NCBI RefSeq assembly: GCF_052065355.1
Contig: NZ_JBQHUF010000004.1
Location: 163,887-227,886 of the forward strand
DNA from: Flavonifractor sp052065355
Lineage (GTDB): Bacteria; Bacillota; Clostridia; Oscillospirales; Oscillospiraceae
Direction of reading: 5' to 3'
Length of the DNA stretch: 64,000 nt
Below the pieces are notes generated by a model, which worked only from the letters and a program-made list of their open reading frames with translations, made no database searches and was not told where the DNA came from. A program made the translations under genes and the position numbers. Shown one piece after another: positions 1-8,710 of the stretch (position 1 is its first letter; every line of letters begins with the position of its first letter).

Positions 1-330
1 TCTGGCGACATCTGCTTCTCCAAAAGCTGCCGTCAGGTCATTCAGGAGGGAGAGGCCGCGCTTGACGCCTGTCTGGAGGTGATCGTCCCTGTTCAAAAGG
101 ACAGCGAAAATCTGGATCTGGCAGAGACGCTGAGTGTCTATTTGTTGGACGGTGGAATGAGCGTCACACTCACCGCGGAGCTGCTGCACTTCCACAAAAA
201 CACGGTAAAATATCGGCTTCGCCGCATTTCCGACCTATTGGGCTATCGGGTGGATAAGATGCCGGAACTGCTGGCGCTCTATAAAGCCTGCGCTGTGAGA
301 CGCCTGATGCTGAGTCAGGGCCATCAGTAA
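1..330 (+). CDS. PucR-family transcriptional regulator, C-terminal part (5' truncated by window edge)
   Basis: The reading frame is open from base 1 and ends with TAA at 328-330, so only the last 109 residues are present. The visible part holds the PucR-type helix-turn-helix (HTH_30): LAETLSVYLLDGGMSVTLTA followed by a HKNTVKYRLRRI recognition-helix region and a LLALYKA end. Proteins of this family usually carry N-terminal purine-catabolism or GGDEF-like sensory domains and control uptake and breakdown of purines or related nitrogen compounds. It is followed by its own terminator and then by a nucleobase-transporter operon on the same strand, so it may regulate that operon (inference from position). 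The family call is good; the ligand is unknown because the sensory part is outside the window. Confidence 0.8.
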   Translation, partial: SGDICFSKSCRQVIQEGEAALDACLEVIVPVQKDSENLDLAETLSVYLLDGGMSVTLTAELLHFHKNTVKYRLRRISDLLGYRVDKMPELLALYKACAVRRLMLSQGHQ

Positions 331-377
331 AGAGCAGCTTGTTGTCCGTTTGGACAACAAACTGCTCTCTGTTTTTT
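331..377 (+). terminator. Rho-independent terminator of the PucR-type gene
   Basis: A 17-bp stem (331-347 with 352-368, one mismatch, loop GTTT) is followed by a run of six T at 372-377. It starts directly after the stop codon of the regulator and separates it from the permease operon. Confidence 0.9.
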
Positions 378-402
378 GCCTCCGCGACAGTATCCCTCTG
401 AC

Positions 403-420
403 ACACTAAAGTGTTATACT
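403..420 (+). promoter_or_regulatory. Extended -10 promoter with overlapping palindrome, upstream of the permease operon
   Basis: TGTTATACT at 412-420 fits an extended -10 element; no good -35 is visible, as expected for that class. The perfect palindrome ACACT-AA-AGTGT at 403-414 overlaps the element, so a bound regulator (possibly the PucR-type protein) could act here. The promoter role and the regulator are inferences. Confidence 0.45.
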
Positions 421-428
421 GCTGAAAA

Positions 429-463
429 CGGCGGAAGCATCGCCCCGTTGGGGTGATTCGCCG
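429..463 (+). promoter_or_regulatory. Leader hairpin before the permease gene
   Basis: CGGCG (429-433) pairs with CGCCG (459-463), and an inner ATCGCCCC/GGGGTGAT stem (one G-U pair) closes a GTT loop. It lies between the likely promoter and the start codon at 493. No T-run follows, so it is not a simple terminator. It does not match a riboswitch known to me. Confidence 0.4.
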
Positions 464-492
464 GACACTTTGGACACGGGATGTGAGCAACC

Positions 493-1812
493 ATGCAGGA
501 AAAACTGAGCGGATTTGAAGTGCAGGAAAACCAGCGTCAGAGCTGGCTGTCCATCGCCGCGGTGTGGGCCGGCGGTATGATTTGCGTGCCCTGTCTGATG
601 ATCGGCGGCGTTCTCACCAGCGGCGGGCTGTCGCTGTCTGAAATCATCATCTCCATACTGATCGGCTACGGCCTTATCTGCCTCTATATGATCTTCATCG
701 GCATGCAGGCCTGCGACACCGGCCTGCCGGTATCGGTCATGGCCTCCGGGGCGCTGGGCGAAAAGGGCGCCCGGTATGTCATCAGCACCCTGATCGCCAT
801 CGCCTGCATCGGCTGGTTCGGCATCCAGTCCGCCACCTGCGGCCAGGCCTTTGCCGCCATGGTAGCTCCCCTGCTGGGCATGGAATCCAGCCCGGCCTTT
901 GTGTCGGTGAGCTCCATAATCTGGGGCGTCATCATGCTGGCCACCGCCTGTGCCGGCTTCAAGGGTCTGAAATGGCTCAACTACATCGCGGTGCCCCTGC
1001 TGGTGATCGTCTGCCTCTACGGCCTCATCGCGGGCATCACCACCCACAACGGCGGAGCGGCTATCTCCGCCTACGCGCCTGAAAACTCCGCCGGGCTGGT
1101 ATACGGCATCTCTATGGTGGTGGCTTCCTTCGCCCTGGGCGGCGTCATCTCTGCAGACTACTGCCGCTTTGCCAGAAGTCGGGCCGACGTGGTCAAGAGC
1201 TCCATTGTGGGCGTCATGCCCGCCGGGCTGTTCATGCTGCTCACCGGCGCGCTCATGAGCATTGTCACAGGTCAGTATGACATCTCGGCCATTCTGGTCT
1301 CCCTGGGGGTGCCTGTCCTGGGCCTTATCGCCCTGGTGCTGGCCACCTGGACCACCAATGTCACCAACGCCTATTCCGGCGGTCTGGCCCTGAGCAACCT
1401 GCTGGGCTTTACCGAAAGCAAATTCGCCGTTACCACCGGCGTGGCGGGAGGCATCGGCACCCTGCTGGCCGCCTTCGGCCTGCTCAACGCCTTTCAGGGC
1501 TTTCTGTCCCTGATGAGCGCCCTGATCCCGCCGCTGGCCGGCGTCATCATCGCCGCCTACTGGATTACCGGCAACGGGAAGCGGGAGAACTTCACCTTCA
1601 GCCCCGGCTTCTCCGCCCCTGGCCTCATCGCCTTCCTGGCGGGCGCTCTGGTGGCCTGTATCACCGGCGGCACCTTTGCCAGCTTCTCCGGCCTGATCGC
1701 AGCAGTTCCCTTCCTCAATACCCCCTTCTTTGTGGGACCGGTGAACGGCATCGTGGTCTCCCTGGTGCTGTATGTGATCCTGGCGGCCATTTTCCCGAAG
1801 AAGGGCGTTTGA
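493..1812 (+). CDS. NCS1-type cytosine permease-like transporter (CodB family)
   Basis: A 439-residue integral membrane protein with about twelve hydrophobic segments and the family's usual length. N-terminal features include WLSIAAVWAGGMICVPC and a GGVLTSGGLS loop. Later parts such as FALGGVISADYCRFARS and WTTNVTNAYSGGLALSN match the substrate-site and helix 6-8 regions of cytosine/purine/hydantoin NCS1 carriers. It would import a nucleobase or a hydantoin-like ring with Na+ or H+. It is the first gene of a three-gene operon with a DUF917 protein and a hydantoinase-like protein (35-bp gap to the next start), which favours a cyclic amide over cytosine itself; no cytosine deaminase is nearby. 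The ribosome binding site is weak. Family confident; substrate uncertain. Confidence 0.85.
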   Translation: MQEKLSGFEVQENQRQSWLSIAAVWAGGMICVPCLMIGGVLTSGGLSLSEIIISILIGYGLICLYMIFIGMQACDTGLPVSVMASGALGEKGARYVISTLIAIACIGWFGIQSATCGQAFAAMVAPLLGMESSPAFVSVSSIIWGVIMLATACAGFKGLKWLNYIAVPLLVIVCLYGLIAGITTHNGGAAISAYAPENSAGLVYGISMVVASFALGGVISADYCRFARSRADVVKSSIVGVMPAGLFMLLTGALMSIVTGQYDISAILVSLGVPVLGLIALVLATWTTNVTNAYSGGLALSNLLGFTESKFAVTTGVAGGIGTLLAAFGLLNAFQGFLSLMSALIPPLAGVIIAAYWITGNGKRENFTFSPGFSAPGLIAFLAGALVACITGGTFASFSGLIAAVPFLNTPFFVGPVNGIVVSLVLYVILAAIFPKKGV

Positions 1813-1847
1813 ATCACTGTTAAAAACACAAAAAGGAGTTGTTTTCA

Positions 1848-2942
1848 TTGCGCAAGATCGGGATACCTGAAATTGAGGATATTGCCACCGGCGCCGCGCT
1901 GCTTGGCGCGGGGGGCGGCGGCGACCCCTATGTGGGCAAGCTGGTGGCGATCGGCGCCATCCGGGACTGCGGACCGGTCACCTTGCTGGACCCGGATGAA
2001 GTGCCGGACGATGCCCTGGTGGTGCCCATCGCCATGATGGGCGCCCCCACCGTCCTGGCGGAGAAGGCCATCGGCGGCCGGGAGTACCAGCAGCTCTATG
2101 ATATGGTCTCCCGGTTTTTCGGGAAAAAAATCTACGCCTTTATGCCCATCGAGGCCGGCGGCGTGAACTCCATGCTGCCCATCGCTGCGGCGGCCCGGCT
2201 GGGCCTGCCCCTGGTGGATGTGGACGGTATGGGCCGGGCCTTCCCCGAGCTGCAGATGGTCACCTTTACCATCGGCGGCATCAGCGCCACCCCCATGGCC
2301 CTCACCGACGAAAAGGGCAACAGCGTCATTTTTGAGACCATCACCAACAAGTGGACGGAGGAACTGGCCCGGGCGGTGACCATGAGCTGCGGCGGCTCGG
2401 TCTCGGTCTCCCTCTACCCCATGAGCGGAGCTCAGATGAAGCAGTACGGCGTCCGCGGCATCGTCACCCGCAGCCAGCAGCTGGGAGCGGCCATCCGCAC
2501 CGTCAAGTCCGCTGAAAACCCGGAGGGACACTTCCTGGAATTCACCGAGGGCTACAAGCTCTTCAAAGGCAAGATCGCCGACGTGCTGCGGGAAACCCGG
2601 GACGGCTTCAACTTCGGACGGGTGCTGCTGGAGGGCATTGGGGAGTGCAAGGGCCGCTCCGCCGCGGTGGAGTTCCAGAACGAAAATCTCACCGCCGAGG
2701 TGGACGGCAAAATCGTGGCCACGGTACCCGATCTGATCTGTCTGGTGGACACCGAAACCTTCTCCCCCGTTACCACCGACGCCCTCAAGTACGGTAAGCG
2801 GGTGCTGGTGGTGGGCCTGAAGTGTTTTGAGATGTGGCGCTGCCCTGCCGGCATTGAACTGGTGGGTCCCCGCTACTTCGGGGTGGACACCGACTATATT
2901 CCTCTGGAGGAGCGCTGCAAGGAGGTGTGTCAGCATGTATAA
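1848..2942 (+). CDS. DUF917 family protein (S-methyl-thiohydantoin desulfurase-type fold)
   Basis: A 364-residue protein opening with MRKIGIPEIEDIATGAALLG and the glycine-rich GAGGGGDPYVGK that is typical of DUF917. The start is set at TTG 1848 because AAAGGAG at 1832-1838 gives a 9-base spacing; an upstream in-frame TTG at 1839 is too close. Pfam links the family with desulfuration of S-methyl-thiohydantoin-like rings, and members are often encoded beside hydantoinase/oxoprolinase proteins, as here. The stop overlaps the next start by 8 bases (ATGTATAA), so the two are translationally coupled and probably act on one substrate. The exact reaction cannot be read from the sequence. Confidence 0.8.
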   Translation: MRKIGIPEIEDIATGAALLGAGGGGDPYVGKLVAIGAIRDCGPVTLLDPDEVPDDALVVPIAMMGAPTVLAEKAIGGREYQQLYDMVSRFFGKKIYAFMPIEAGGVNSMLPIAAAARLGLPLVDVDGMGRAFPELQMVTFTIGGISATPMALTDEKGNSVIFETITNKWTEELARAVTMSCGGSVSVSLYPMSGAQMKQYGVRGIVTRSQQLGAAIRTVKSAENPEGHFLEFTEGYKLFKGKIADVLRETRDGFNFGRVLLEGIGECKGRSAAVEFQNENLTAEVDGKIVATVPDLICLVDTETFSPVTTDALKYGKRVLVVGLKCFEMWRCPAGIELVGPRYFGVDTDYIPLEERCKEVCQHV

Positions 2943-4491
2943 GCTGGGCATAGACGTGGGCGGCACCAATACCGACGCCGTACTCATTGACGAAAACCGA
3001 AACGTCATCGCGGACATCAAGTGTCCCACCTCCGGTGACATCTATGACGGCATTCTGGCCGCCCTGCGCACCGTTTTGTCCGTATCCGGCGTGGACAAGA
3101 GCCAGATCCGCCAGGCCATGCTGGGCACCACCCAGTGCACCAACGCCATCGTGGAGCGCAGGAACCTGGCGCCCATCGGCATTCTCCGTCTGGGTGCCCC
3201 GGCCACTCTGGGCATCCCGCCCATGGTGGACTGGTCCGACGATATCCGGCAGATCTGCGCCGGCAGCGCCGTCATCGGCGGCGGCTTCGAGTACGATGGT
3301 AAGGAGCTGGCCCCTCTGGACCGGGAGGCCGCCCGGGCCTTCTTCCTGGAGATGAAGGCCAAAGGAGTGCAATCCATCGCCATCTCCGGCGTGTTCTCCA
3401 CCGTCCGCAATGACCACGAGCTGGAGGCGGCGGCCCTCTGCCGGGAGGTAATGGGCGAGGACGTACATATCTCCATCTCCAGCGAGATCGGCTCCATGGG
3501 CCTCATTGAGCGGGAGAACGCCACCATCCTCAACGCCGCCCTGTGGAAGGTGGCCCAGCGCTTTACCGAAGGCTTCGCCCAGAGCCTGGCCGACGAGGGC
3601 ATCACCAACGCCGACGTGTACCTGAGCCAGAACGACGGCACCCTGATGACCATGGAGCACGCCCGGCGCTATCCCATCCTCACCGTGGCCTGCGGACCCA
3701 CCAACTCCATCCGGGGGGCCAGCTACCTGAGCAGCCTGCGCAACGCCATCGTCATCGACGTGGGCGGCACCACCACCGATTTCGGCGTCATCCAGAACGG
3801 CTTTCCCCGGGAGTCCAGCGTAGCGGTGACCATCGGCGGGGTACGCACCAATTTCCGCATGCCCGACGTGGTGTCCATCGGACTGGGCGGCGGCTCTATC
3901 GTCCGCCAGAAGCCTGACGGTACCGTTACCGTTGGCCCCGACAGCGTGGGCTACGAGATCACGAAACGAGCTCTGGTCTTCGGCGGAGACACCCTGACCG
4001 CTACGGATATCGCCGTGCGGCTGGGTATGTACCGCCTGGGAGATCCCGCCAAGGTGGCCCATATTCCGGAGGAGCTGGCAAAAAAGGCCCTTTCAGCCAT
4101 CGGAACCATGGTGGAGGATGCCATCGATTCCATGAAGGTGTCCAGCGCGGACAGCGACGTCATTCTGGTGGGAGGCGGCTCCATTATCCTGCCGGAGAAG
4201 CTGGCCGGCGCCGCTCAGGTGATAAAGCCCCAGCACTTCGGCTGTGCCAACGCCATTGGCTCGGCCATCTCCAAGGTAAGCGGCACCTTTGAAAAGCTGA
4301 TCAACTATGACGAGCTCCCCCGGGACAAGGCGCTGGAGCAGGCAAAGAGCGAGGCCGTGGAGCTGGCTGTCGCCGCCGGAGCCATCCGGGACACGGTGGA
4401 GATCATTGAGGTGGAGGACGTGCCTTTGGCTTACTACCCCGGCAGCACCAACCGGGTAAAGATCAAAGCCGCCGGCGACCTGGCAAACTGA
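2935..4491 (+). CDS. Hydantoinase/oxoprolinase family protein (HyuA-like, ASKHA ATPase fold)
   Basis: A 518-residue protein that starts at ATG 2935 behind AAGGAGG (2919-2925). It shows LGIDVGGTNTDAVLID at the N-terminus and IVIDVGGTTTDFGVIQ in the middle, the two phosphate-binding motifs of the hydantoinase A/oxoprolinase family. VILVGGGSIILPEKLAGA near the C-terminus is the matching adenosine-site motif. The protein is shorter than the ATP-dependent oxoprolinases and resembles the stand-alone partners of DUF917 proteins. With the permease upstream, it probably opens an imported imide or hydantoin-like ring using ATP (inference). The operon ends in a strong terminator after this gene. Confidence 0.82.
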   Translation: MYKLGIDVGGTNTDAVLIDENRNVIADIKCPTSGDIYDGILAALRTVLSVSGVDKSQIRQAMLGTTQCTNAIVERRNLAPIGILRLGAPATLGIPPMVDWSDDIRQICAGSAVIGGGFEYDGKELAPLDREAARAFFLEMKAKGVQSIAISGVFSTVRNDHELEAAALCREVMGEDVHISISSEIGSMGLIERENATILNAALWKVAQRFTEGFAQSLADEGITNADVYLSQNDGTLMTMEHARRYPILTVACGPTNSIRGASYLSSLRNAIVIDVGGTTTDFGVIQNGFPRESSVAVTIGGVRTNFRMPDVVSIGLGGGSIVRQKPDGTVTVGPDSVGYEITKRALVFGGDTLTATDIAVRLGMYRLGDPAKVAHIPEELAKKALSAIGTMVEDAIDSMKVSSADSDVILVGGGSIILPEKLAGAAQVIKPQHFGCANAIGSAISKVSGTFEKLINYDELPRDKALEQAKSEAVELAVAAGAIRDTVEIIEVEDVPLAYYPGSTNRVKIKAAGDLAN

Positions 4492-4540
4492 AGCGATTCC
4501 GCACTGCGGAACAGGCAGAGTGCAGCAGCACCTGTATTCT

Positions 4541-4589
4541 GAACGGAAAGGCGCCTGATTTCTTAAGAAATCAGGCGCCTTTCCTGTTC
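4541..4589. terminator. Bidirectional terminator between convergent operons
   Basis: GGAAAGGCGCCTGATTTC (4545-4562) pairs perfectly with 4567-4584 around a TTAA loop, and outer GAAC/GTTC bases extend it. It lies between the hydantoinase-like gene (+) and the GH13 gene (-) and could serve both, although T-runs are short on both sides. Confidence 0.75.
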
Positions 4590-4648
4590 AAAACGGGATG
4601 TCCCCTCAATTTTACCGCAGATACGCAGGATAACCTCCGCACCCTTCC

Positions 4649-6484
4649 TCAGCGCATCTTGAGCCAGAGGAAGCCATAGCCGGGAAGGGTAAGGGTGCCG
4701 CCCTCCACCTGCTCTCCGCTCACCAGATCGGTCCGCTTCCCCGCCGGGCAGAGGACGGTCTGGGGATGCTCGGAGAAGTTGAAGAGGGCGATGAGCCCCT
4801 CCCCGCCATACCGGCGGCTGACGGCCAGCACAGAGCTGTTGCCGGGGTCCGGCAGCGTGACCTCGGCATCGGACCGGAACACCTGCTCCTCCCCACGGAT
4901 GGTCTCCAGACGGCGGAGGGTCTGGAAGATACGGCCGGGGACGGTGCTCTCGTCCCGGCGCAGCTCCGCCTGGTCCCACTGGAAATTACCCCGGTGGACA
5001 TAGCGGCTGTCGTCAAATTTGTCCGGCTCTCCGTGGTAATCGTAGTCGTTCAGACGCCCCAGCTCGTCCCCGCTGTACAGCACGGGGATGCCGCTCTGGG
5101 TAAGCATCCAGGCGTGGAGCATGATATCGCAACTGATGCCCCGCTCCAGAGCCTCCCGGTCGCCGCTGCGCAGGGCGCTCTCCACGCCGCAGAGGGAGGC
5201 GGTGGTGCCGCACAGCCGGGCGTCGCCCAGCCGGGGATCGTCGTTGTACAGCTCGCCACGGGACCAGCTGCCCGGCCACCGGCCGGTGAACCAGTCGTTG
5301 AGGTATTTCTTGTGGGGGACCTCCTTCTGCCCCTGCTGCCGGAACAGCCAGGGATAGTCCAGACCCCAGCCGATATCGTCGTGGCAGCGGAGGTAGTTCT
5401 GGAACAGATAAGTACGGGGCAGGGCGCACACCTGCTCCATCTGGTGGCGGAGCAGACCCACGTCCCGGGTGGCCACCGTGTTCCAGGTGGTGCACATGGT
5501 AGTCACGTTATAGAGCATGTCGCACTCGGGCCGCTCCGGCGTACCGAAGTAGGGCGCCACCTTGGAGGGCTCCATGACCACCTCGCCCAGCAGCAGCACC
5601 CCGGGGCAGACCACCTGGCAGGCCAGGCGGATCAGCCGCACCAGAGTGTGGACCTGGGGCAGATTGCGGCAGCTGGTACCCAGCTGCTTCCAGATGTAAG
5701 GCACCGCGTCCAGCCGGATCACGTCCATGCCACGGTTGGCCAGATAGAGCAGGTTCCCCGTCATGTCGTTGAGAACCATGGGATTGCCGTAGTTCAGATC
5801 CCACTGGAAGGGATAGAAGGAGGTCATCACATACTGGTTGCAGTCCCGGAGGTAGGTAAAGTTCCCCGGAGCAGTGGTGGGAAACACCTGGGGAACCGTC
5901 TGCTCAAACTGGGCGGGAATGTCCCAGTTATCATAGAAAAAGTAGCGGCTCCGGGCCACCGGGTCACCCGCCCGGGCGGCTTTGGCCCAGGGGTGCTCCT
6001 CACTGGTGTGGTTCACCACAAAGTCCAGGCACAGGGCGATATCCTTCTCCCGGCAGGCGTCGGCCAGGGCCTCCAGGTCCTCCATGGTGCCCAGGTCGGG
6101 GCGCACCTTTCGGAAATCGGACACGGCGTAGCCGCCGTCGCTCTTCCCCGCGGGAGAGTCCAGCAGGGGCATCAGATGGAGATAGTTGATGCCGCAGTCC
6201 TTCAGGTAGGGCAGCTTTTCCTTCACCCCGTTCAGGGTCCCGGCAAAGCAGGAGGGGTAGAGCATCATACCCAGCATCCTGCTGGACCGGCACCAGTCCG
6301 GGTCCGCCAGCCGCTTTTCGTCCACCTGCCGCAGGGCGGGCTTCCGCTGGGTCAGCGCCTCCTCCAGCATGCCCAGGAAATAGGAAAACGCCTCCTCATT
6401 TTCCCCATAGAGTGAGACATAGAGCTCCTTCATTTCATCCAGGCAGGGTATGAGCCGTTCCTCAAACAACGCTTCTTGCTTCAC
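4649..6484 (-). CDS. GH13 glycoside hydrolase, amylosucrase-like (GH13_4 type)
   Basis: A 611-residue cytosolic protein without signal peptide. The GH13 catalytic residues are visible: nucleophile Asp259 in VIRLDAVP, acid/base Glu301 in LLLGEVV and transition-state Asp369 in RCHDDIGWG. The N-terminal helical region, DFVVNHTSEEHPWA and HDDIGWG follow the amylosucrase/sucrose-hydrolase subgroup rather than alpha-amylases. Start is GTG 6484 with GGAAAGGAAG upstream. It would split sucrose, either by hydrolysis or by glucosyl transfer to a glucan. With the GH36 alpha-galactosidase at 13168 this suggests breakdown of raffinose-type sugars: galactose removed first, then sucrose cleaved (inference). 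It lies downstream of the DUF624 gene in one minus-strand transcript. Confidence 0.83.
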   Translation of the reverse strand: MKQEALFEERLIPCLDEMKELYVSLYGENEEAFSYFLGMLEEALTQRKPALRQVDEKRLADPDWCRSSRMLGMMLYPSCFAGTLNGVKEKLPYLKDCGINYLHLMPLLDSPAGKSDGGYAVSDFRKVRPDLGTMEDLEALADACREKDIALCLDFVVNHTSEEHPWAKAARAGDPVARSRYFFYDNWDIPAQFEQTVPQVFPTTAPGNFTYLRDCNQYVMTSFYPFQWDLNYGNPMVLNDMTGNLLYLANRGMDVIRLDAVPYIWKQLGTSCRNLPQVHTLVRLIRLACQVVCPGVLLLGEVVMEPSKVAPYFGTPERPECDMLYNVTTMCTTWNTVATRDVGLLRHQMEQVCALPRTYLFQNYLRCHDDIGWGLDYPWLFRQQGQKEVPHKKYLNDWFTGRWPGSWSRGELYNDDPRLGDARLCGTTASLCGVESALRSGDREALERGISCDIMLHAWMLTQSGIPVLYSGDELGRLNDYDYHGEPDKFDDSRYVHRGNFQWDQAELRRDESTVPGRIFQTLRRLETIRGEEQVFRSDAEVTLPDPGNSSVLAVSRRYGGEGLIALFNFSEHPQTVLCPAGKRTDLVSGEQVEGGTLTLPGYGFLWLKMR

Positions 6485-6530
6485 TGTGCAGTCTCTTCCT
6501 TTCCGAAGCTTCTGTGGCTGAATTCAGATC

Positions 6531-7238
6531 TTAAGAATTGGTATCGGAGTCCTCTTCCTCCGGCTCCGGAGCAGGGCAGTAGTCCCGCAGCAGGGTGCGC
6601 AGAAAGAAGTTGGAAAGCAGGCAGGGCACCGAAAAGCCCAGCAGCAGGACATAGATCAGGCTGATGGGCAGCTCCAGAATCCCGAAAAGCAGCAGGCCGT
6701 ACCCCACCACCGCCGCCACGATGGGCCGCAGGGGCTTGCCCACCCCCAGGGCCAGGGCCAGCCGGAGGGCGGACCGCACCTCCATCCCCGCGCCCAGGGC
6801 GCCGTAGAGCAGCCCCGAGGAGAGCAGGGTCACCAGCAAAATAGTGGAGCACACCAGAAACGGCACGAAAAACACCAGGTTTTCCGCCGCCCGCAGCACA
6901 TAGAACCAGGCGCCGAAGCCCGCCGCCGCCATAGGAAGGGCGGTGAGGAAAAAGGCGGCGTAGCCCCGCTTCCAGCCCGTGCGGAAGGCGGTGCGGTAGT
7001 CGTAAAAGCACAGCACAGGCTGGTCCAGCATCATCTTGCGGATCACCTTGTTCATGGCAAAAATGGCCGGAGGGATGGTGACTACCGGGATACAGGAGAC
7101 CACAAACAGCAGGTTCAGAAGGAAAATAGTGCCCGCCTCCAGCTGGACAATCTGCAGCAGCCGGGCTGGGCCGGTCTTCTCCGGCTCGTCCTTGCGGATG
7201 CCCGGGCCGGGCACATTATAATCTTTGCGGAAAAACAC
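6531..7238 (-). CDS. DUF624 (YesL-like) membrane protein
   Basis: A 235-residue protein with four to five hydrophobic segments. YesL-type proteins begin with a short Asn/Gly/Pro-rich stretch, matched here by NVPGPGIRKDEPEKTG, followed by the first membrane helix TIFLLNLLFVVSCIPVVTIP. The start is placed at GTG 7238: AGGAAGG lies 7-8 bases upstream, and a good promoter ends only about 25 bases earlier, which excludes longer versions. DUF624 genes are regular members of Firmicute oligosaccharide ABC loci, but their function is unknown. The acidic tail EPEEEDSD is cytosolic. It is the first gene of the minus-strand operon with the GH13 enzyme, divergent from the ABC ATPase gene. Confidence 0.82.
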   Translation of the reverse strand: MFFRKDYNVPGPGIRKDEPEKTGPARLLQIVQLEAGTIFLLNLLFVVSCIPVVTIPPAIFAMNKVIRKMMLDQPVLCFYDYRTAFRTGWKRGYAAFFLTALPMAAAGFGAWFYVLRAAENLVFFVPFLVCSTILLVTLLSSGLLYGALGAGMEVRSALRLALALGVGKPLRPIVAAVVGYGLLLFGILELPISLIYVLLLGFSVPCLLSNFFLRTLLRDYCPAPEPEEEDSDTNS

Positions 7239-7272
7239 CAGGATCCCTTCCTTCCTCATCCTTATCAGCGTG

Positions 7273-7301
7273 AACATATCATACCATACCAGGCAATTCA
7301 A
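7273..7301 (-). promoter_or_regulatory. Promoter for the DUF624-GH13 operon
   Basis: On the minus strand TTGAAT (7296-7301) and TATGTT (7273-7278) are separated by 17 bases. The predicted transcript begins about 25 bases before the GTG start at 7238. Confidence 0.6.
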
Positions 7302-7396
7302 TAGCAATAAACTGACAGCGGAGGTAATTTGATGACATACCTCCTTCAAAGGACCATTTTGTCATCTTTTTACCGAAGCCATCATCAATTTGCTAT

Positions 7397-7426
7397 TGCG
7401 AACAGCGGTACACCCGTGCTATCCTA
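7397..7426 (+). promoter_or_regulatory. Candidate promoter for the sugar ABC ATPase gene
   Basis: TTGCGA (7397-7402) and TATCCT (7421-7426) with an 18-base spacer, about 100 bases before the ATG at 7529. Hexamers are only moderate matches. Confidence 0.45.
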
Positions 7427-7528
7427 GGTCCCAAAGAGGACAGCTCCCAATTTCTCCGGCTGAGCACCGGAAAACGCAATCAACAAATTACCCATTCGGT
7501 CATATGAAAAAATGGAGGTCAAGGAACC

Positions 7529-8632
7529 ATGGCAAGCATTACGTTTAAGCACGTCAATAAAACCTACCCCGGCAATGTGACCGTCGTCCCCGATCTGAAC
7601 CTGGAGATTCAGGACAAGGAATTCGTCATTCTGGTAGGCCCCTCCGGCTGCGGCAAGTCCACCACCCTGCGGATGATCGCCGGTCTGGAGGATATCACCA
7701 GCGGCGAGCTGTACATCGGCGACCGGCTGGTGAACGATGTGGCGCCCAAGGACCGTGACATCGCCATGGTGTTCCAGAACTACGCCCTCTATCCCCACAT
7801 GACGGTGTACAAGAACATCGCCTTCGGCCTGATCCAGAAGAAGGTGCCCAAGGACGAGATCGACCGCCGGGTCCACGAGGCCGCCCGGGCTCTGGATCTG
7901 GAGCACCTGCTCAACCGCAAGCCCAAGGCTCTGTCCGGCGGCCAGCGCCAGCGCGTCTCCCTGGGCCGCGCCATGGTGCGCAACCCCGCCGTGTTCCTGC
8001 TGGACGAGCCCCTGTCCAACCTGGACGCCAAGCTGCGTACCGCCATGCGCTCTGAGATCAGCCGCCTGCACAAGCGGCTCCAGACCACCTTCGTCTACGT
8101 CACCCACGACCAGACCGAGGCCATGACCATGGGCGACCGCATCGTGGTGATGAAGGACGGCATCATCCAGCAGAATGACGCTCCCCAGGTGCTCTACGAC
8201 TACCCCTGCAACCTGTTCGTGGCCGGCTTCATCGGCTCTCCCCAGATGAACTTCCTGGACGCCGTCATCGTCAAGCAGGGCAGCGGGTACGCCGCCCAGG
8301 TGTGCGGCTCCGTGGTAGCGCTGCCCGCCCGGATGAACGAGGCGGTGGCTCCCTATGAGGGCAAGACCGTGGTGCTGGGCATCCGTCCCGAGGACGTGGT
8401 GGCCGCCGACGCCGGTCAGGCTGCCGGCCCGGAGAGCATGACCTCCACCGTGGAGATCGCCGAGCTCATGGGCGCCGAGATCAGCCTGCACGTGGACTGC
8501 CAGGGCAACCGGATGGTGATCCGCACCGAGCCCACCTTCAAGGGCCGTGAGGGCGACACCGCCATCCTGACCTTCAAAAATGAAAAGATCCACCTCTTTG
8601 ACAAGGAGACCGAGCGGGCCATCGCCCACTAA
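7529..8632 (+). CDS. Carbohydrate ABC transporter ATP-binding protein (MsmK/UgpC/MalK type)
   Basis: A 367-residue ATPase with Walker A GPSGCGKST, Q-loop FQNYALYPHM, signature LSGGQRQRVSLGRA, Walker B VFLLDEPLSNLD and the H-loop VTHDQTEAM. The C-terminal third carries the TOBE/OB-type regulatory domain of the MalK family (VLGIRPEDVV; EIAELMGAEISLHV). It energises import of oligosaccharides through two permeases, here probably those at 11248 and 12160, although such ATPases often serve several transporters in Firmicutes. Its own promoter and terminator make it a separate unit. GGAGG at 7514-7518 precedes the ATG. Confidence 0.93.
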   Translation: MASITFKHVNKTYPGNVTVVPDLNLEIQDKEFVILVGPSGCGKSTTLRMIAGLEDITSGELYIGDRLVNDVAPKDRDIAMVFQNYALYPHMTVYKNIAFGLIQKKVPKDEIDRRVHEAARALDLEHLLNRKPKALSGGQRQRVSLGRAMVRNPAVFLLDEPLSNLDAKLRTAMRSEISRLHKRLQTTFVYVTHDQTEAMTMGDRIVVMKDGIIQQNDAPQVLYDYPCNLFVAGFIGSPQMNFLDAVIVKQGSGYAAQVCGSVVALPARMNEAVAPYEGKTVVLGIRPEDVVAADAGQAAGPESMTSTVEIAELMGAEISLHVDCQGNRMVIRTEPTFKGREGDTAILTFKNEKIHLFDKETERAIAH

Positions 8633-8657
8633 GCGCAAAAGAGGACCATCGGCCAAA

Positions 8658-8697
8658 GGGACAGGAGGCGGCTTTCATCCGCTCCTGTCCCTTTTTT
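8658..8697 (+). terminator. Terminator after the ABC ATPase gene
   Basis: GGGACAGGAGGCGG (8658-8671) pairs with CCGCTCCTGTCCC (8679-8691, one bulge), followed by TTTTTT. The T-run runs straight into the GGAGG ribosome binding site of the AraC gene, so that gene is expressed by readthrough or from a promoter inside this region. Confidence 0.88.
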
Positions 8698-8710
8698 GGA
8701 GGAACACGAC

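Noticed and set aside
429..463. A purine or PRPP riboswitch before the permease gene
   Set aside because: Only a single hairpin is present, with no multi-helix junction or terminator/antiterminator pair.
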